Below, piece after piece: positions 61,758 through 64,000 of a stretch of 64,000 nt of DNA. Both the position numbers and the translations under genes were made by a program. Origin of the DNA: Acidovorax sp. FHTAMBA (GTDB lineage: Bacteria; Pseudomonadota; Gammaproteobacteria; Burkholderiales; Burkholderiaceae_C); the NCBI RefSeq assembly GCF_038958875.1, contig NZ_CP152407.1, positions 565,501 to 629,500 on the forward strand. The letters run 5' to 3'. The notes under the pieces were generated by a model. It searched no databases. It was not told where the DNA came from and saw nothing but the letters and a program-made list of their open reading frames with translations. Each line of letters begins with the position of its first letter. Within the stretch, counting starts at the first letter, position 1.

Positions 61758-63224
61758 TCAGGGGTGGGAAAACTCCAGGCCCACCCGCAAGCCCGGAGCC
61801 GTGTTGCGCACCACCATCTGCCCCCCATGCAGCGCCATCACCCGCCGGACGATGGCCAGCCCCAGGCCCGACCCGCTGCGCTCGCCGCCCGGCCGGGCTG
61901 TGGTGAAAAAGCGTTCGCCCAGGCGCGGCAGCGCGTAGTCGGGCACGCCGGGGCCGCTGTCCTGCACGGCCACGGTGCTGCCCGCCAGTTCCACCCGCAC
62001 CGTGCTGCCTGCGGGCGCAAAGTCGATCGCGTTGTCCAGCAGGTTGGTCAGCGCCAGCGTCACCAGCTCGGCCTCCCACGGGCCGCTGGTGCCGTGCCCT
62101 TCCAGCACCAGGCTGATGCCGCGCTGCCCCGCACGGGCGCGGGTCTGGGCCACGGCGGCCTCGGCGCAGTCGTGCAGCGCCACGGGCACGCGGCCTTCGG
62201 CGTGCTGGCGCTGCTCCAGCTTGGACAGCTCCAGCAGCCGGTCGATGATGCGCTGCAGGCGCTCGCTTTGCTGTACCACCTGGGTTGCAAACCCGGCGCG
62301 GTCGGCGGCGGGCAGCTCGTCCTGCAGCAGCTCGCCCGCGCCCCGGATGGCGGCCACGGGGCTTTTGAGTTCGTGCGTGAGGGCGCGCACATAGCCCTCG
62401 ATGTAGTCGCGCCCCTCCAGCCGCGCGCGCATGCGGTCCATGGCGCGGGCCAGGTCGCCCAGCTCGCCGGGCACCTCGGGCACGGCCAGGGCGGTGGTGG
62501 GTGGTGTACCGGGGTCGTGGTGCTCGCCATCCGCCGGGCCCTGCACGCTCAAGGCATAGTCGCGCAGGCGGCGCACGTTCCACACCATCCACAGCGTCAC
62601 CGCCACGCCCACGGCGGCCGAGAGCGCCAGCAGCAACAGCCCGCCCATGAACACCTTGCGCTCGGCACGGTCGATGAAGCGCTGCACGGTGCGGGTGGGT
62701 TTGGCCACCGTCAGCACGCCTGCAATCTGTTCTTTCACGTAGATGGGCGCCGCCACATGCATCACGCCGCTGGTGTCGTCGCCTTCCACCTCGCGCGTGG
62801 AGCGCGCGCCGTACTCGCCGCGCAGCGTGCGCGCCACGTCGCGCCACTGCGAGTAGTCGGCGCCGATGGCGCGGTTCTCCGAGTCGAACAACACACGCCC
62901 CGTGGTGTCGGTCACATAGATGCGGTAGTCCAGTGACTGCTTGGAGAATCCCCAGATCGCTGCATCGATGGGCCGCGTGGCGTAGCGGCGCACATGCTGC
63001 GCAAACGGACTGGTGCTGCTGTTGTCAGCCCCCGCGGCCAACCGCCCGGCGGCCAGGTCTTCGCTGGCCAGCTCGGCCAGGATGTTGGCCGTGTCCACCA
63101 TCATGTCCTCCATCACCTCGCGCACGCTGGGCTTGATCTCGGCCATGAAAACGCGCAGCACAAAAAACGCGGCGATGCCGTTGATAAGGAAGAAGGCAAA
63201 CAGCAGGCGGATGCCGAGGCGCAT
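61758..63224 (-). CDS. creC: Sensor histidine kinase CreC
   Basis: A 488-residue membrane kinase. An N-terminal helix (LLFAFFLINGIAAFFVLRVF), a periplasmic sensor of about 160 residues (YRIYVTDTTGRVLFDS, a Cache/PAS-like CreC region), a second helix, HAMP, phospho-acceptor ALTHELKSPVAAIRGAGELL and ATPase marks NLLDNAIDF, VQDSGPGVP, GSGLGLAIVR. It signals to CreB, which should lie upstream but is not in view: an IS30 element begins 50-80 bases before this start. Confidence 0.9.
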   Translation of the reverse strand: MRLGIRLLFAFFLINGIAAFFVLRVFMAEIKPSVREVMEDMMVDTANILAELASEDLAAGRLAAGADNSSTSPFAQHVRRYATRPIDAAIWGFSKQSLDYRIYVTDTTGRVLFDSENRAIGADYSQWRDVARTLRGEYGARSTREVEGDDTSGVMHVAAPIYVKEQIAGVLTVAKPTRTVQRFIDRAERKVFMGGLLLLALSAAVGVAVTLWMVWNVRRLRDYALSVQGPADGEHHDPGTPPTTALAVPEVPGELGDLARAMDRMRARLEGRDYIEGYVRALTHELKSPVAAIRGAGELLQDELPAADRAGFATQVVQQSERLQRIIDRLLELSKLEQRQHAEGRVPVALHDCAEAAVAQTRARAGQRGISLVLEGHGTSGPWEAELVTLALTNLLDNAIDFAPAGSTVRVELAGSTVAVQDSGPGVPDYALPRLGERFFTTARPGGERSGSGLGLAIVRRVMALHGGQMVVRNTAPGLRVGLEFSHP

Positions 63225-63233
63225 GGTGCGTTA

Positions 63234-63264
63234 CTTCAAAAACAATAGCTGCCAGCGCTTTTCA
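63234..63264 (+). repeat. Hairpin repeat family A, copy 12 (cut by the IS30 element)
   Basis: TTCAAAAACAATAGCTGCCAGCGCTTTTCAG matches the left half of family A, but the right arm (AAGCGC) is missing. Sequence of the IS30 end follows instead. Confidence 0.75.
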
Positions 63265-63273
63265 GATGGGGGC

Positions 63274-64000
63274 GGTTTCAAGTCCAAGTGCAACATTAAA
63301 AGTTAATGGACTGAATCGGGCTGTTGTGCCAAGCGAGCCAAATGCTCGGCATACACCTCAATAGGCTTGCTCCAGCCCAAAGTCATCCTGGGGCGGCCAT
63401 TGAGTTCATCGGCCACCGCATCAAGCTGCTCCTGGGTGTAGCCACTGAGATCCGTGCCTTTGGGGAAGTACTGACGCAGCAATCCATTGGTGTTCTCGTT
63501 GGAGCCTCTCTGCCAGGGGCTGTAGGGATCGCAGAAGTACACCTTCATACCGGTGTTGCGCGTGAGCTGCTGGTGCTCTGCCATCTCCCGGCCCCTGTCG
63601 TACGTCAGGCTCTGACGCATGGGCTGGGCAATGGAGTTGAGCTTGTCACTGAAGGCCTGCAGGACATGCGCTGCGGTAGCCGGGTTGGGGTGCGGCAGCT
63701 TGACCAGTACCACAAGGCGTGTGGTGCGCTCGACCAGCGTGCCAATGGCACTCGCATTGCCTTTACCCTTGATGAGGTCTCCCTCCCAGTGCCCGGGCAA
63801 CTGGCGATCTTCAATCTCAGGCGGGCGCACATGGATGCTCAGCAGATCGGTGATTTGTCCACGCCGGTCCTCGCCTTTGGAGCGGGGCCAGCGCTTGGCG
63901 CGGGCCATGCGCAGACAGGACACCAACTCCTTTTTGAGCTCTCCCCGAGGCTGGGCATAGATGCAGGTGTAGATGCTCTCGTGTGACACTTGATTGCGCT
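63274..64000 (-). mobile_element. IS30-family insertion sequence, right part (cut by window edge)
   Basis: A transposase gene of the IS30 type reaches from 63303 to the edge. Just outside its stop is GGTTTCAAGTCCAAGTGCAA (63274-63293), which looks like the terminal inverted repeat of IS30 elements (GTTGCACTTGGA when read outward). The left end lies outside the window, so target duplication cannot be checked. Confidence 0.8.
63303..64000 (-). CDS. IS30-family transposase (5' end beyond window)
   Basis: At least 232 residues of an IS30 DDE transposase. RNQVSHESIYTCIYAQPRGEL, LPGHWEGDLIKG (first Asp), LTYDRGREMAEH (second Asp) and RGSNENTNGLLRQYFPKGTD (catalytic Glu) are intact, so the visible part is undamaged and could be active. 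The N-terminal DNA-binding part lies outside the window. Confidence 0.93.
   Translation of the reverse strand, partial: RNQVSHESIYTCIYAQPRGELKKELVSCLRMARAKRWPRSKGEDRRGQITDLLSIHVRPPEIEDRQLPGHWEGDLIKGKGNASAIGTLVERTTRLVVLVKLPHPNPATAAHVLQAFSDKLNSIAQPMRQSLTYDRGREMAEHQQLTRNTGMKVYFCDPYSPWQRGSNENTNGLLRQYFPKGTDLSGYTQEQLDAVADELNGRPRMTLGWSKPIEVYAEHLARLAQQPDSVH

Noticed and set aside
185..63264. Could the dispersed family A repeats be a CRISPR array or tRNA-like genes?
   Set aside because: Copies are kilobases apart, differ in loop and tail and lie in both orientations; there is no spacer array, no cas gene and no cloverleaf.

Overview
The window is about 64 kb of GC-rich, densely packed bacterial chromosome. 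Gene content and protein style (MreBCD-MrdA, GatCAB, LplT, RadA, AmpG, a Mce/Mla-type lipid ABC system, CreCD) point to a betaproteobacterium of the order Burkholderiales, most likely family Comamonadaceae (Acidovorax-like). A small hairpin repeat present in 12 copies and a second GC-rich repeat fit that view. The genus is inferred, not proven. No rRNA, tRNA, CRISPR array or prophage was seen.

Layout. 0-13 kb: the 5' end of a DMT transporter, LplT, alanine racemase, a membrane protein, the divergent pair ArgP/ArgO, a peptide-type binding protein, GST, a PanE-like reductase, an HpaI-type aldolase, RadA, IlvE and a CHCC zinc protein. 13-17.5 kb: a short surface-glycan locus (two kinds of glycosyltransferase, an O-antigen-ligase-like membrane protein, a GT2). 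17.5-27.5 kb: nitronate monooxygenase, a LysR/MFS divergent pair, a CpxRA/RstAB-like two-component system, AmpG, an M48 protease, a diguanylate cyclase and an MBL hydrolase. 27.6-34 kb: an irregular stretch with three small secreted proteins of unknown function, a CheW-repeat gene that looks truncated at its 5' end, a GAF protein, a receiver protein and a GspE/PilB-type ATPase gene broken by a frameshift. 34-45.5 kb: housekeeping genes (xth/pyrE with overlapping start codons, gatCAB, mreBCD-mrdA) and a DMT exporter. 45.5-51 kb: an amino-acid ABC importer, a TSUP exporter and a GMC oxidoreductase. 51-55 kb: a Mla/Mce-type lipid transport operon with a STAS-MlaE fusion and a PqiC-like lipoprotein. 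55-60 kb: an NDH-2 enzyme, CsbD, a six-cysteine periplasmic protein, a hemerythrin and a GAF-GGDEF protein. 60-64 kb: creD and creC, then an IS30-family element running off the right edge.

The most interesting signals are not single genes. (1) Hairpin repeat family A occurs 12 times. Most copies lie between genes, but one is read in frame inside the NDH-2 gene, one forms the start of a lipoprotein signal peptide, and two provide the last codons and stop of ampG and of a GGDEF gene. (2) A tandem pair of CreB-like tags lies just upstream of creD, while an IS30 element has landed in a family A copy directly upstream of creC. (3) A GTAAA-N6-GTAAA box precedes the CpxR-like regulator gene. (4) Two genes of the chemotaxis/secretion-like cluster at 29.6-34 kb are damaged. 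(5) A secreted lysine/alanine-rich protein carries three C-x10-C repeats.
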